Shown here: positions 1 to 11,894 of the stretch, in pieces
Position numbering within the stretch: position 1 is the stretch's first letter
Layout: each line of letters begins with the position of its first letter
NCBI RefSeq assembly: GCF_045679555.1
Contig: NC_092098.1
Span: 21,110,038-21,174,037, forward strand
Length of the DNA: 64,000 bases
From: Salvelinus alpinus
Taxonomy: Eukaryota; Chordata; Actinopteri; Salmoniformes; Salmonidae
Reading direction: 5' to 3'
Program-made: the position numbers and the translations under genes
The notes under the pieces: generated by a model
The model's input: the letters and a program-made list of their open reading frames with translations, nothing else
The model's database searches: none
What the model was told of the DNA's origin: nothing

Positions 1-308
1 AGACAAGGCCGAGTATAGCCCACAAAGATCTCCGCCACGGTACAACCCAAGGGGGGGCGCCAACCCAGACAGGAAGATCACATCAGTGACTCAACCCACT
101 CAATTGATGCACCCCTCCTAGGGACGGCATGATTGAGCACCAGTAAGCCAGTGACTCAGCCCCTGTAATAGAGGCAGAGAATCCCAGTGGAGAGAGGAGA
201 ACCGGCCAGGCAGAGACAGCAAGGGCGGTTTGTTGCTCCAGAGCCTTTCCGTTCACCTTCACACTCCTGGGCCAGACTACACTCAATCATATGACCCACA
301 GAAGAAAA
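1..308 (-). repeat. Fragment of a large dispersed teleost repeat (unit A)
   Basis: The text gccgagtatagcccacaaag and the following ~280 bases are a segment I recognise as very frequent in salmonid intergenic DNA, read here in reverse. It ends near 308, where Tc1-like sequence starts. In units B and C the fragment is longer because its other part starts exactly at the unit junction. The open frames within it are repeat text and not host genes. Confidence 0.6.
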
Positions 309-314
309 TTAAAA

Positions 315-1677
315 AAATCACATTTACATAACTATTCAGACCCTTTACTCAGTACTTTGTTGAAGCACCTTTGGCAGCGATTACAGCCTTGAGTCTTCTT
401 GGGTATGACGCTACAAGCTTGGCACACCTGTATTTGGGGAATTTCTCCCATTCTTCTCTGCGGATCCTCTCAAGCTCTGTCAGGGTGGATGGGGAGCGTT
501 GCTGTGCAGCTATTTTCAGGTCTCTCCAGAGATGTTCGATCGGGTGCAAGTACGGGCTCTGGCTGGACCCTCAAGGACATTCAGGGACTTGTCGCGAAGC
601 CACTCCTGCATTGTCTTGGCTGTGTGCTTAGGGTCGTTGTCCTGTTGGAAGGTGAACCGTCGCCCCAGTCTGAGGTCCTGAGCCCTCTGGAGCAGGTTTT
701 CATCAAGGATCTCTCTGTACTTTGCTCCATCCATCTTTGCCTCGATCCTGACTAGTCTCCCAGTCCCTGCCACTGAAAAACTTCCCTACAGCATGATGCT
801 GCCACCACCATGCTTCACCGTAGGGATGGTGGTAGGTTTCCAGACCAAAGAGTTCAATCTTGGTTTCATCAGACCAGAGAATCTTGTTTCTCATGGTCTG
901 AGAGTCTTTAGGTGCCTTTTGGCAAACTCCAAGTGGGTTGTCATGTGCCTTTTACTGAGGAGTGGCTTCCATTTGGCCACTCTACCATTAAGGCCTGATT
1001 GGTGGAGTGCTGCAGAGATGGTTACAGAGGAACCCTAGAGCTCTGTCAGAGTGACCATCGGGTTCTTGGTCACCTCCCTGACAAGGCCCTTCTCCGATTG
1101 CTCAGTTTGGCCGGGCGGCCAGCTCTAGGAAGAGTCTTGGTGGTTCCAAACTTCTTCCATTTAAGAATGAAGGAGGCCACTGTGTTCTTGGTTATGTTGA
1201 ATGCTGCAGACATTTTTTGGTACCCTTCCCCAGATCTGTGCCTCGACACAATCCTGTCTCGGGGCTCTACGAACAATTTGTTCAACGTCATTGCTTGGTT
1301 TTTGCTCTAACATGCACTGTCAACCGTGGAACCATATATAGACAGGTGTGTGCCTTTCCAAATCATGTCCAATCAATTGAATTTACTGCAGTTGGACTCC
1401 AATCAAGTTGTAGAAACACCTCAAGTATGATCAATGGAAACAGGATGCACCTGAGCTCAATTTTGAGTCTCATAGCAAAGGGTCTGAATATTTATGTAAA
1501 TAAGGTATTTTTTTAATACATTTGCAAACATTTCTAAAAACCTGTTTTCACTTTGTCATTATGGGGTATTGTGTGTAGATTGCTGAGGATTTAAAAATAT
1601 ATATATTTCAGAATAAGGCTGTAACGTAACAAAATGTGGAAAAGGTCAACGGGTCTGAATACTTTCCGAAGGCATAT
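315..1677 (-). mobile_element. Tc1-like DNA transposon relic (unit A)
   Basis: The minus strand carries transposase blocks of the Tc1/mariner DD34E type: an HTH region (1291-1070, RIVSRHRSGEGYQKMSAAFN), the first Asp block (SDETKIELFG, ~860), the second Asp block (QQDNDPKHTA, ~640) and the Glu block (MHPIEHLWRDLKIA, ~545). The blocks fall in different frames with stops between, so the gene is dead. The right end keeps the family terminus gggtctgaatactttccgaa (~1650-1670). On the left only the inner direct repeat (attcagaccctttac) remains; the outer terminus is missing, replaced by the dispersed repeat. It lies downstream of the trpc2 exon. Confidence 0.85.
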
Positions 1678-1921
1678 GAGATTAGGGAATAAAATGGTAA
1701 TAACATGGTAATAGTATGGTAACAAGTTATAGTTACAATTAAAACATTCATTGCCCAGTATGGTTGTATTCCTGTTCCAGGGTAATCTCGGTTTACCCAG
1801 AATTTAAATCTTGCATACTTTATTTTTACGTAGTCTGTCCAAGAGAGATTAGTTCCAGGGTAATGCACCACATACTTTGTGCATAGTGACTATATCGGCA
1901 TAAGCACAAACAGGATCTAAC

Positions 1922-2534
1922 CTTGAACTCAGGTTCCTTCTTGGAAGCTTACGGATCTCCCTTCCGAGGCCGAAGGCACTGAGCATGGCATTGTATGAGG
2001 TGATGGACAGATAGGCCATACTGTCAATGCCACGGTAGGTGTTGAGACAGGTAGAACTTCAGCAGGTCATGCTGCCGCCCATTCCAGCACTCTAGACAGG
2101 CACAGGTGATCTTGTGTGAATGTGGGATGACGTGGCCCTTCTAGGTCAGCATGGTGACAATCTCATACAGGTCCTTCTGACAGGCCAGGGTCAGCGGGAT
2201 CATGCCGGGGCAAACTGCAAGTCGTCAATGGAGTGGTCGAAAATGGCCAGGGAGAAGGATTGCACATCCATCTTGTTGCTCTTCTCCTGGTCCAGGCAGT
2301 TGAGGAGCATCTTCACCACACAGGGTTGATGGATGTCGATGGCGACCAGTAGAGCCTCATGGATCTGGGAGAAGTCAAAATTGTTGCCCAGGTGGATGGA
2401 CAGGTTGAGGGCCTCCAGCTGATGGATGATGCCGTCGCCAGGCTTCAGCAGGCCACACACCTTTATTATGTTCCTATCCTGGATGGCACCGATCCACGCC
2501 TCTTCATCTTCACCATCTCCTGCCATTGCTCTAG
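1922..2534 (-). pseudogene. trpc2: trpc2 ankyrin-region exon, disrupted (unit A)
   Basis: An acceptor (ttttag) at 2535 opens an exon whose ATG lies at 2526. The frame gives MAGDGEDEEAWIGAIQDRN, then ankyrin-like text (EALLVAIDIHQPCVVKMLL) typical of the N-terminus of TRPC channels, then LACQKDLYEIVTMLT, KITCACLEC, NTYRG and KEPEFK in shifted frames. The exon ends at a GT donor after KEPEFK (1922). TRPC2 is the pheromone-sensing cation channel of vomeronasal and microvillous olfactory neurons. The frame is lost: one base is missing near 2203-2212 (Phe-Ala-Pro-Gly-Met region), a TAG stands at 2141-2143, bases are missing near 2044-2060 in the Leu-Ser-Arg-Ile-Asn region, and one near 1937. The rest of the gene would lie left of position 1. 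A functional second salmonid ohnolog elsewhere is possible. Confidence 0.8.
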
Positions 2535-4028
2535 CTAAAACCACAAGGAGACACAGAGAGTTCATTGCTTTGATATTTCTGAATCCAAACCATAAATTAA
2601 TACAAAAATGTATAATAAAACTGCAAAACACAAATCACTATTAAATCATTTGTTTGCACTGGGTAGTCTACAGATGAACATTAAGATATTCATAAAGGAA
2701 ATTTGTGAGTACCATGCAGTATCAAGGTATGACACAGGACAAAATAGCCTTATAATCTGAGAAATTAACAGGAATAAACATTATGAAGACATAAGTAGAC
2801 AAAATGTAATGTTACTATGAAGACCACCCCTAGATGAAATTGCAAGATACTATCAAGACCATCAGTAATAATAGCTTTCTATTCTAGTAAATCTGTTCAT
2901 ATTCATTCCTGTCATTTTTCTTCATTGTATGCATTTTGTTTACTGCTTTTCAAATCATTTGTAGTCTCATTGTAAAGCACTTTGAGCTGCAAATAATGTA
3001 TGAAAGAAGATTTACAATTTAAGTTTATTATTGCAGTATTAAACTAAATTGACCTACATTCTACTACAAAATTCATACCTTACTTCTTGACACATTTTAC
3101 ATCATATTTCAATCTATTGTTTCACATATTTTCTTTGCCAAGTTTTTTCAAATACACTAACCTTGAGGTTTCCCATTGTTTCTTTAGTGAAAGTGACAGA
3201 CAGTAATTGTCCGTAATGTGAGGTTACATTAAATTGGTGGAAATCCAAGCGCCCTGGTTAATCGAGGCTAAGAGCTTGGTAGGAGAGAACGGCAGTGAGG
3301 TCCACTGACTGCTGTTTGGGCTCAGTGTCAAGAACGGCTCACTGTGGTAATGTGCTCTCGGCTGACTACACAGGTTAGGTTGGTTAGAATGTCTCGCCAC
3401 AAACCAAGTAACACATCTCTACTCCCCTGGGACAGGACTAATTAAAAAGCAACCATTTCAGTGTTACACACATGGCAAGGCCCAAACCAGGGAGTGGCCC
3501 TTGCCTTCCATACCAAGCCTCTTAACATTATCACTGGAAATGCTCCCCAGTGGAAACACTGCAGATGAGACAGTGTTAACAGGTAGCAGGAGTAATTAAC
3601 ATTCCCTGTGCAACAAGTTGTGGTGAAAAAAAACAAGGAACAGCCAAGACAAAATAAATCACAGTTAATTTAATTGATAATTTCAATTATGTGATAACTT
3701 CCGAAAAAATATGTACTGAACACAGTCTATGATTGATGCTGTTTATAGTATACAATATATTATAGGTCATCATTAGCACATAGCATGTGTAAACAGTGCA
3801 AGAACAAACCGCCTTCAATGAGCTCAGGAGAGAACCAATCACTCAGAGCAGAGTGGGGAATAGAGGTAGACAGAGAGAGATTCGTTATTTTTCCAGGTAT
3901 ATAGCTACAGAACAAGTCAGTAAAATACAAATATACATACAGTATATTAAAAACAAAAGATTATCCACGTTTGCTGCACTGCCCACTGATTAAAAGCAAA
4001 AACGTGTTACTATACAATGCATTCTTTC
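2535..4028. other. Spacer between the trpc2 exon and the xndc1 stop in unit A (same in B and C)
   Basis: AT-rich sequence of about 1.5 kb without a recognisable exon. The stretch near 2975-3005 (gtaaagcactttgagc) resembles the 3' tail of teleost retroposons, but no full element could be delimited. The equivalents are 10401-11894 in B and 18266-19759 in C. Confidence 0.5.
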
Positions 4029-5440
4029 CTAGTCCACCCAGATAACATGGGGGTCCACGGGGTCTCCACAGGTGCTGGCGTGCATCTGGATGTGGGACAG
4101 AGGGAACCTGAAGGAGCAGAGAGGGCAGGGCACCATGGACTCTTCTAGGCTGGCGGGAGAGACAGGGAAGGGGCGGGGAACAGGGGTCACAATCCCCCCA
4201 GGGAGCTTCCTGGTCTCCACCTGCTGGCAGGAGGCGGCGTGGAGCGGCAGGTACTCTGCAGTAAAGAACACTGCAGCATAGAGAAAGAACAGACAACGGG
4301 TGTCAATACTACTGTTGATTGTAACAGTGAATCAATATACAGTATGTCATACAGTCCACGAAGAGACAGAATAAGAAGCCAACAAACACACCTCCGCATA
4401 TTGGGCATGTGGTCTCAAGGTCACCAGTGTCCTGAGGCTCTGGAGATGGGTGAGGATAAGGGGCTGTGGCAGTGTGTTGTAGAGTAGCTATTGGCCTCTT
4501 ACTGACTGCAGGTTTTCCGTGCTTACTAGAGGTGGTGCCATTCAGCTGGTTCTGCCTGGGAGGGAGGTAAAGAACAGAGATTCATGCTGAGAGATACTTG
4601 TGAGCTAGAAGTTGCTCCTATGTGCAGATCCAGGATAAGCTTACCCTCCCAAAATGATCCATGGGGTGGAGTATAGAGGAATACCTGCTTTTGGAGTTTG
4701 GTTTTCTCTTCAGGTGTCTTTGAGAAGTATTTTCCTTGGAGCTGCAAACTGTGCTTAAACAAGCCATTGAAGCTGAAAAACATCACAACTAATCATTTGT
4801 CAAGCTTAGTGTTGCCCAAAAAAATTACCAAGCAAAATGCATGGTATTTCTGAGAGCTGAGGTGTTTACCTGTGTGAGGGTGTATATTTCCCATATTTCC
4901 AACTGGCTTGCCTTTGTTGGGTGTAGCTGTATGAGCCCCTGGCTTTCCCTGGTTGGGGATATGGGTAGTTGCATCTGGCTTGGCTGTGGGAGTGGAAGAG
5001 GTTGCTGTATTCTGAGTGCCAGAGAATGATGTGTGACTGGGAGACAAGGAAGTGGAAGGAAGGGGAAGGGAACGCCTGGCAGCCTGGGACGCTGTGAGGA
5101 CCATACGAGCTGTCCGGCTCAGAACCACACCCTCCCTGACAGCAGAGGGAGACAAACCAAGGTGTAGGTGATTTTCTGTAAAAGTATTTATTAATTCAAT
5201 GCTGTCTAATCTGTTTGACAGTGCCTCATACAGAACTCAAAATTCCTCCACTTACCCTTTCATTCCCCCAAAGAAGGTTCTCTGCACAGCAGGGCTGGAC
5301 AGCCATTCTCTCACGCCTGATGCCGATTTGTCTGGGGTTGTCTGAATAGAGAGAAGGTCAAAGGAGAGAGAGTGAGAATACAAGCACACACTTCTGGCCT
5401 CTGATGTTTACCAATAATACATATCTCTTGTATATTCCCA

Positions 5441-5703
5441 AATTATAAACTGGGTTGTTCAAGCCCTGAATGCTGATTGGCTGACATACTACTGGTATGA
5501 CAAAACATTTATTTTTACTGCTCTAATTACGTTGGTAACCAGTTTATAATAGCAATAAGGCACCTCGGGGGTTTGTGGTATATGACCAATATACCACGGC
5601 TAGGGGCTGTGTCCAGGCACTCAGCGATGAGTCACGGATAATAACAGCCTTTAGCTGTGGTATATTGTCCATATATCACACCCCCTTGTGCCTTACTGCT
5701 TAA
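5441..5703. repeat. Salmonid palindromic MITE in xndc1 (also 13307-13569, 21172-21434)
   Basis: The second half is a hairpin: gcaataaggcacctcggggg near 5551 pairs with cccccttgtgccttactgct near 5680, and ggtatatgaccaatatacca is itself self-complementary. The first half (aattataaactgggttgttc) is the standard leader of this repeat in salmonids. It lies in an xndc1 intron. No coding capacity. Confidence 0.7.
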
Positions 5704-5753
5704 GACTATACACACTTACATTCATCTCATAACAGTCCAAATCGATCACCATA

Positions 5754-5915
5754 GGGTCGTTCCATATGATTTCAATCACCTAAAATCAGATTTTCACAAA
5801 TGTTGTAGCTTAAACCCTTACATCTGAAGTGTTTGTATTGTGCCCGTTATCGGTTGAGACACAGTATACTCTTGAATACAGGGTAAAAGTGAATGAAATC
5901 GTATGGAACAACCCC
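5754..5915. repeat. Short inverted-repeat element (MITE-like); also 13620-13781, 21485-21646
   Basis: The left end gggtcgttccatatgatttc and the right end gaaatcgtatggaacaaccc are inverted copies with few mismatches, enclosing ~110 bases of non-coding sequence. The total of 162 bp without an ORF fits a non-autonomous DNA element. Confidence 0.65.
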
Positions 5916-5954
5916 ATAAGACAAATCTACAACTCTTATCTGTTTTAAATATAA

Positions 5955-6202
5955 TTCAGTCATTTAGCAGATGCTTGTAACCAGAACAATACTTTGTGGG
6001 GGGGGTGGGGGTAAGACAGATGTCTTAATTAACATACTATTTGAAGAGGTAGGGTTCAAACTTTTTCGCAGGATGGGCAGGGACTCTGCTGTCCTAGCAT
6101 CAGGGGGAAGCTGGTTCCACCATTGGGGTGCCAGGACAGAGGAGAGCTTTGACTGGGCTGAGCGGGAGCTGACCTCCCGTAGGGGTGGGTGGACCAAGAG
6201 AC
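5955..6202. repeat. Dispersed teleost repeat fragment (also 13821-14068, 21686-21933)
   Basis: Text such as ctggttccaccattggggtg is a common salmonid repeat segment. It yields an apparent minus-strand 77-codon frame (SVLAPQWWNQLPPDARTAES) that resembles the C-terminal end of LINE polymerases. I read it as a repeat fragment. The run of G's at 5998-6011 belongs to it. Confidence 0.5.
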
Positions 6203-7015
6203 CTGGGCCCAGTTTCCCAAAAGCATCTTAAGGCTAAGTTCATCGTTAGGACCTCCGTAGGAGCAATGTTAAATCCCTCAGCTGTTTCCCAAAACCATCG
6301 TTATTAACGTTGAACTTGAAAACGCTTGTGATGTAACACCTGCCTCAGACCACTATTAGAACAACCAAGTGCATTGTTAAGATGCTTTTTGCCCTCCTAT
6401 GTCACTTTATACAGAGAAGATCTCCGCTAAACATAGAATCACGTGGTTTATCCGTCTCTCTGTGACCACCAATGACCAGAAAAAAGTTGACTACAATACA
6501 AAGTTCCCAATGTCTTTGCAATTGATACAAACAAGTGATGTATAAAAAGACACTTCAAATGAAAATATAAACAGTAAACTACAGACTCATGTTCAATCAT
6601 TTTGTTTATATTCTGGTACTTGTAGGCTACTGTCTGTAAGTCTCAATATATTTCATGTGTAGTCTAACATGTGGGCAATGATGTGACAAATTGGTGATTT
6701 AGTGCATTTTTATAGGGTAAGCATTAGAATAAGCCACCTCGATATTTGCAGCCGTAGGTGGTAATATCTTTCTAGTAGCTATTCCGTCGTCAAGTATTGT
6801 GAAATAATTATAATGTTAAGGTAAGATTTGAGTGGAGAAAGCTGACCCGAGAGCAGCGCTCCCTTTCTTTTGATCCTATCAGTATCAACACACGCTCTAA
6901 CAACGCACTTAACGATTGTTCTCTCTGCATGGTGTTTTGGGAAACGCATGTTATATCTTTGGATTTTGTAAGAAAGATGCAACAAGGTCTACTGCTATCA
7001 GGAAACCGGGCCCAG
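6203..7015. repeat. Possible 0.8-kb non-autonomous DNA element with 15-bp terminal inverted repeats (also 14069-14881, 21934-22746)
   Basis: The left end ctgggcccagtttcc (6203-6217) and the right end ggaaaccgggcccag (7001-7015) are inverted copies with one mismatch. A second inner pair, tttcccaaaa and ttttgggaaa, adds to it. The interior is AT-rich with no transposase. I saw no clear target duplication, so the family is undecided. Confidence 0.5.
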
Positions 7016-7673
7016 AGGTGTTCTCTGCAATTTACTGTACTGTTCTCTCTGAAGAGTTCACTGCCAAGCCCTCAGTCTATACACACACCTGACCCTGGTT
7101 CTCTTTGCAAGTCTGTGTGGAGCCCTCCTCGCTCTCCTCCAGGGGGCTGCGGATGCGCAGGAAGGACAGGCCAAACTGAGAGCGCTTGTTAAAAGGCTGA
7201 GTGCAGGTTACTCTCACCCGGTCCCAGCTGTCCTCTGCACCTTCTGACAGGAAATCACCTGGAGGGGGGGGGGGTCAATTGTTTTGACTAAAGGAGGGTT
7301 ACTAAAGAAGCATCTTCGGACACTGATTCTCATTCCCTTCATCTATATTGCATGACATATCAGTCCTACTATTGTCATAGGGCTGAGATCCATCCAGTCT
7401 ATCTGGTCTCACCTTTCTTGAACATTCTCACTCCTGTCAGCCCAGTGCCCTGTCGCGATTCTGCTGGACTCATCAGTGTTGCTGTTGGCAACAGGGTGAT
7501 ATAGGGCTGGTCCAGGGGCCAAGAGGACCGGCCAACATCAATCTGAATGAACGCAGATCCAAAGTTCCCTACAAATTACACAGCAAGTTGGGAAACGGTC
7601 ATTAAATTGTATGGAACATCAAAACAAAACGATAACAGTGTCCCATTGTGTGTTTACTACAATACATAAACTT

Positions 7674-8174
7674 AGCCCCCCGACACATAAACTACTGCAG
7701 CATAAATACTGGAGGCTGAGACATTAGGGGTCAGGAGACACTGTGGCCCCATCCGATGATACCCCCGGACAGGGCCAAACAGGAAGGATATAACCCCACC
7801 CACTTTGCCAAAGCACAGCCCCCACACCACTAGAGGGATAGCTTCAACCACCAACTTACCATCCTGAGACAAGGCCGAGTATAGCCCACAAAGATCTCCG
7901 CCACGGTACAACCCAAGGGGGGGCGCCAACCCAGACAGGAAGATCACATCAGTGACTCAACCCACTCAATTGATGCACCCCTCCTAGGGACGGCATGATT
8001 GAGCACCAGTAAGCCAGTGACTCAGCCCCTGTAATAGAGGCAGAGAATCCCAGTGGAGAGAGGAGAACCGGCCAGGCAGAGACAGCAAGGGCGGTTTGTT
8101 GCTCCAGAGCCTTTCCGTTCACCTTCACACTCCTGGGCCAGACTACACTCAATCATATGACCCACAGAAGAAAA
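7674..8174 (-). repeat. Dispersed teleost repeat fragment starting at the A/B junction
   Basis: The fragment begins at the junction base 7674 (agccccccgacacataaac) and runs to about 8174, next to the Tc1-like element. Its sharp left edge at the junction means that the duplication breakpoint lies at or in this repeat. Confidence 0.6.
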
Positions 8175-8180
8175 TTAAAA

Positions 8181-9543
8181 AAATCACATTTACATAACTA
8201 TTCAGACCCTTTACTCAGTACTTTGTTGAAGCACCTTTGGCAGCGATTACAGCCTTGAGTCTTCTTGGGTATGACGCTACAAGCTTGGCACACCTGTATT
8301 TGGGGAATTTCTCCCATTCTTCTCTGCGGATCCTCTCAAGCTCTGTCAGGGTGGATGGGGAGCGTTGCTGTGCAGCTATTTTCAGGTCTCTCCAGAGATG
8401 TTCGATCGGGTGCAAGTACGGGCTCTGGCTGGACCCTCAAGGACATTCAGGGACTTGTCGCGAAGCCACTCCTGCATTGTCTTGGCTGTGTGCTTAGGGT
8501 CGTTGTCCTGTTGGAAGGTGAACCGTCGCCCCAGTCTGAGGTCCTGAGCCCTCTGGAGCAGGTTTTCATCAAGGATCTCTCTGTACTTTGCTCCATCCAT
8601 CTTTGCCTCGATCCTGACTAATCTCCCAGTCCCTGCCACTGAAAAACTTCCCTACAGCATGATGCTGCCACCACCATGCTTCACCGTAGGGATGGTGGTA
8701 GGTTTCCAGACCAAAGAGTTCAATCTTGGTTTCATCAGACCAGAGAATCTTGTTTCTCATGGTCTGAGAGTCTTTAGGTGCCTTTTGGCAAACTCCAAGT
8801 GGGTTGTCATGTGCCTTTTACTGAGGAGTGGCTTCCATTTGGCCACTCTACCATTAAGGCCTGATTGGTGGAGTGCTGCAGAGATGGTTACAGAGGAACC
8901 CTAGAGCTCTGTCAGAGTGACCATCGGGTTCTTGGTCACCTCCCTGACAAGGCCCTTCTCCGATTGCTCAGTTTGGCCGGGCGGCCAGCTCTAGGAAGAG
9001 TCTTGGTGGTTCCAAACTTCTTCCATTTAAGAATGAAGGAGGCCACTGTGTTCTTGGTTATGTTGAATGCTGCAGACATTTTTTGGTACCCTTCCCCAGA
9101 TCTGTGCCTCGACACAATCCTGTCTCGGGGCTCTACGAACAATTTGTTCAACGTCATTGCTTGGTTTTTGCTCTAACATGCACTGTCAACCGTGGAACCA
9201 TATATAGACAGGTGTGTGCCTTTCCAAATCATGTCCAATCAATTGAATTTACTGCAGTTGGACTCCAATCAAGTTGTAGAAACACCTCAAGTATGATCAA
9301 TGGAAACAGGATGCACCTGAGCTCAATTTTGAGTCTCATAGCAAAGGGTCTGAATATTTATGTAAATAAGGTATTTTTTTAATACATTTGCAAACATTTC
9401 TAAAAACCTGTTTTCACTTTGTCATTATGGGGTATTGTGTGTAGATTGCTGAGGATTTAAAAATATATATATTTCAGAATAAGGCTGTAACGTAACAAAA
9501 TGTGGAAAAGGTCAACGGGTCTGAATACTTTCCGAAGGCATAT
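8181..9543 (-). mobile_element. Tc1-like DNA transposon relic (unit B)
   Basis: Copy of the unit A element, with the same broken transposase frames and the same lost left terminus. One residue differs from unit A (WEISQ instead of WETSQ at ~8618), a change shared with unit C. It was carried by the tandem duplication and is not a separate insertion. Confidence 0.85.
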
Positions 9544-9787
9544 GAGATTAGGGAATAAAATGGTAATAACATGGTAATAGTATGGTAACAAGTTATAGTT
9601 ACAATTAAAACATTCATTGCCCAGTATGGTTGTATTCCTGTTCCAGGGTAATCTCGGTTTACCCAGAATTTAAATCTTGCATACTTTATTTTTACGTAGT
9701 CTGTCCAAGAGAGATTAGTTCCAGGGTAATGCACCACATACTTTGTGCATAGTGACTATATCGGCATAAGCACAAACAGGATCTAAC

Positions 9788-10400
9788 CTTGAACTCAGGT
9801 TCCTTCTTGGAAGCTTACGGATCTCCCTTCCGAGGCCGAAGGCACTGAGCATGGCATTGTATGAGGTGATGGACAGATAGGCCATACTGTCAATGCCACG
9901 GTAGGTGTTGAGACAGGTAGAACTTCAGCAGGTCATGCTGCCGCCCATTCCAGCACTCTAGACAGGCACAGGTGATCTTGTGTGAATGTGGGATGACGTG
10001 GCCCTTCTAGGTCAGCATGGTGACAATCTCATACAGGTCCTTCTGACAGGCCAGGGTCAGCGGGATCATGCCGGGGCAAACTGCAAGTCGTCAATGGAGT
10101 GGTCGAAAATGGCCAGGGAGAAGGATTGCACATCCATCTTGTTGCTCTTCTCCTGGTCCAGGCAGTTGAGGAGCATCTTCACCACACAGGGTTGATGGAT
10201 GTCGATGGCGACCAGTAGAGCCTCATGGATCTGGGAGAAGTCAAAATTGTTGCCCAGGTGGATGGACAGGTTGAGGGCCTCCAGCTGATGGATGATGCCG
10301 TCGCCAGGCTTCAGCAGGCCACACACCTTTATTATGTTCCTATCCTGGATGGCACCGATCCACGCCTCTTCATCTTCACCATCTCCTGCCATTGCTCTAG
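9788..10400 (-). pseudogene. trpc2: trpc2 ankyrin-region exon, disrupted (unit B)
   Basis: This copy of the damaged exon carries the same missing base and the same TAG (10007-10009) as unit A. It is followed on the minus strand by the unit junction and then xndc1 exon 3 of unit A, not by further trpc2 exons, so it is an isolated exon. The damage was therefore present before the unit was copied, unless conversion spread it. Confidence 0.8.
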
Positions 10401-11894
10401 CTAAAACCACAAGGAGACACAGAGAGTTCATTGCTTTGATATTTCTGAATCCAAACCATAAATTAATACAAAAATTTATAATAAAACTGCAAAACACAAA
10501 TCACTATTAAATCATTTGTTTGCACTGGGTAGTCTACAGATGAACATTAAGATATTCATAAAGGAAATTTGTGAGTAGCATGCAGTATCAAGGTATGACA
10601 CAGGACAAAATAGCCTTATAATCTGAGAAATTAACAGGAATAAACATTATGAAGACATAAGTAGACAAAATGTAATGTTACTATGAAGACCACCCCTAGA
10701 TGAAATTGCAAGATACTATCAAGACCATCAGTAATAATAGCTTTCTATTCTAGTAAATCTGTTCATATTCATTCCTGTCATTTTTCTTCATTGTATGCAT
10801 TTTGTTTACTGCTTTTCAAATCATTTGTAGTCTCATTGTAAAGCACTTTGAGCTGCAAATAATGTATGAAAGAAGATTTACAATTTAAGTTTATTATTGC
10901 AGTATTAAACTAAATTGACCTACATTCTACTACAAAATTCATACCTTACTTCTTGACACATTTTACATCATATTTCAATCTATTGTTTCACATATTTTCT
11001 TTGCCAAGTTTTTTCAAATACACTAACCTTGAGGTTTCCCATTGTTTCTTTAGTGAAAGTGACAGACAGTAATTGTCCGTAATGTGAGGTTACATTAAAT
11101 TGGTGGAAATCCAAGCGCCCTGGTTAATCGAGGCTAAGAGCTTGGTAGGAGAGAACGGCAGTGAGGTCCACTGACTGCTGTTTGGGCTCAGTGTCAAGAA
11201 CGGCTCACTGTGGTAATGTGCTCTCGGCTGACTACACAGGTTAGGTTGGTTAGAATGTCTCGCCACAAACCAAGTAACACATCTCTACTCCCCTGGGACA
11301 GGACTAATTAAAAAGCAACCATTTCAGTGTTACACACATGGCAAGGCCCAAACCAGGGAGTGGCCCTTGCCTTCCATACCAAGCCTCTTAACATTATCAC
11401 TGGAAATGCTCCCCAGTGGAAACACTGCAGATGAGACAGTGTTAACAGGTAGCAGGAGTAATTAACATTCCCTGTGCAACAAGTTGTGGTGAAAAAAAAC
11501 AAGGAACAGCCAAGACAAAATAAATCACAGTTAATTTAATTGATAATTTCAATTATGTGATAACTTCCGAAAAAATATGTACTGAACACAGTCTATGATT
11601 GATGCTGTTTATAGTATACAATATATTATAGGTCATCATTAGCACATAGCATGTGTAAACAGTGCAAGAACAAACCGCCTTCAATGAGCTCAGGAGAGAA
11701 CCAATCACTCAGAGCAGAGTGGGGAATAGAGGTAGACAGAGAGAGATTCGTTATTTTTCCAGGTATATAGCTACAGAACAAGTCAGTAAAATACAAATAT
11801 ACATACAGTATATTAAAAACAAAAGATTATCCACGTTTGCTGCACTGCCCACTGATTAAAAGCAAAAACGTGTTACTATACAATGCATTCTTTC

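Larger units (their letters stand above)
4029..7568 (-). pseudogene. xndc1: Third copy of xndc1 exons 3-9 (unit A), lacking exons 1-2
   Basis: This is the same seven-exon block as in units B and C: exon 3 at 7568-7413, UBZ4-like last exon at 4270-4029 ending in a stop. It lacks the first two exons. It is the copy nearest to whatever remains of trpc2 to the left of the window, so a transcript reading on into trpc2 would have to use this copy or skip it. No internal disruption is visible. Confidence 0.85.
1..7673. repeat. Tandem unit A of a 7.87-kb triplication (start outside window)
   Basis: Sequence from position 1 recurs at 7867 and again at 15732 in the same orientation. Unit A ends at 7673, where the motif acataaactt passes directly into agcccccc, the first bases of unit B. 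About 190 bases of unit A's own start lie to the left of the window. I noticed only these differences from the other units: G versus A near 753, C versus G near 2716, and a G-run of 11 (7264-7274) versus 10 in B. The unit carries xndc1 exons 9 to 3, one damaged trpc2 exon, a Tc1-like element and several MITEs. Confidence 0.95.

Noticed and set aside
371-1516. Several overlapping plus-strand frames of 60-118 codons, repeated in each tandem unit
   Set aside because: They are antisense to a dead Tc1 transposase.
5964-6197. 77-codon frame resembling a polymerase C-terminus
   Set aside because: It lies in a dispersed repeat fragment, without the rest of any gene and with no splice context in xndc1.
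7672-7947. 91-codon minus-strand open frame at the unit junction (and 15537-15812)
   Set aside because: It reads text of a common dispersed repeat and crosses the duplication junction. A donor-like gtaagt in it is repeat sequence.
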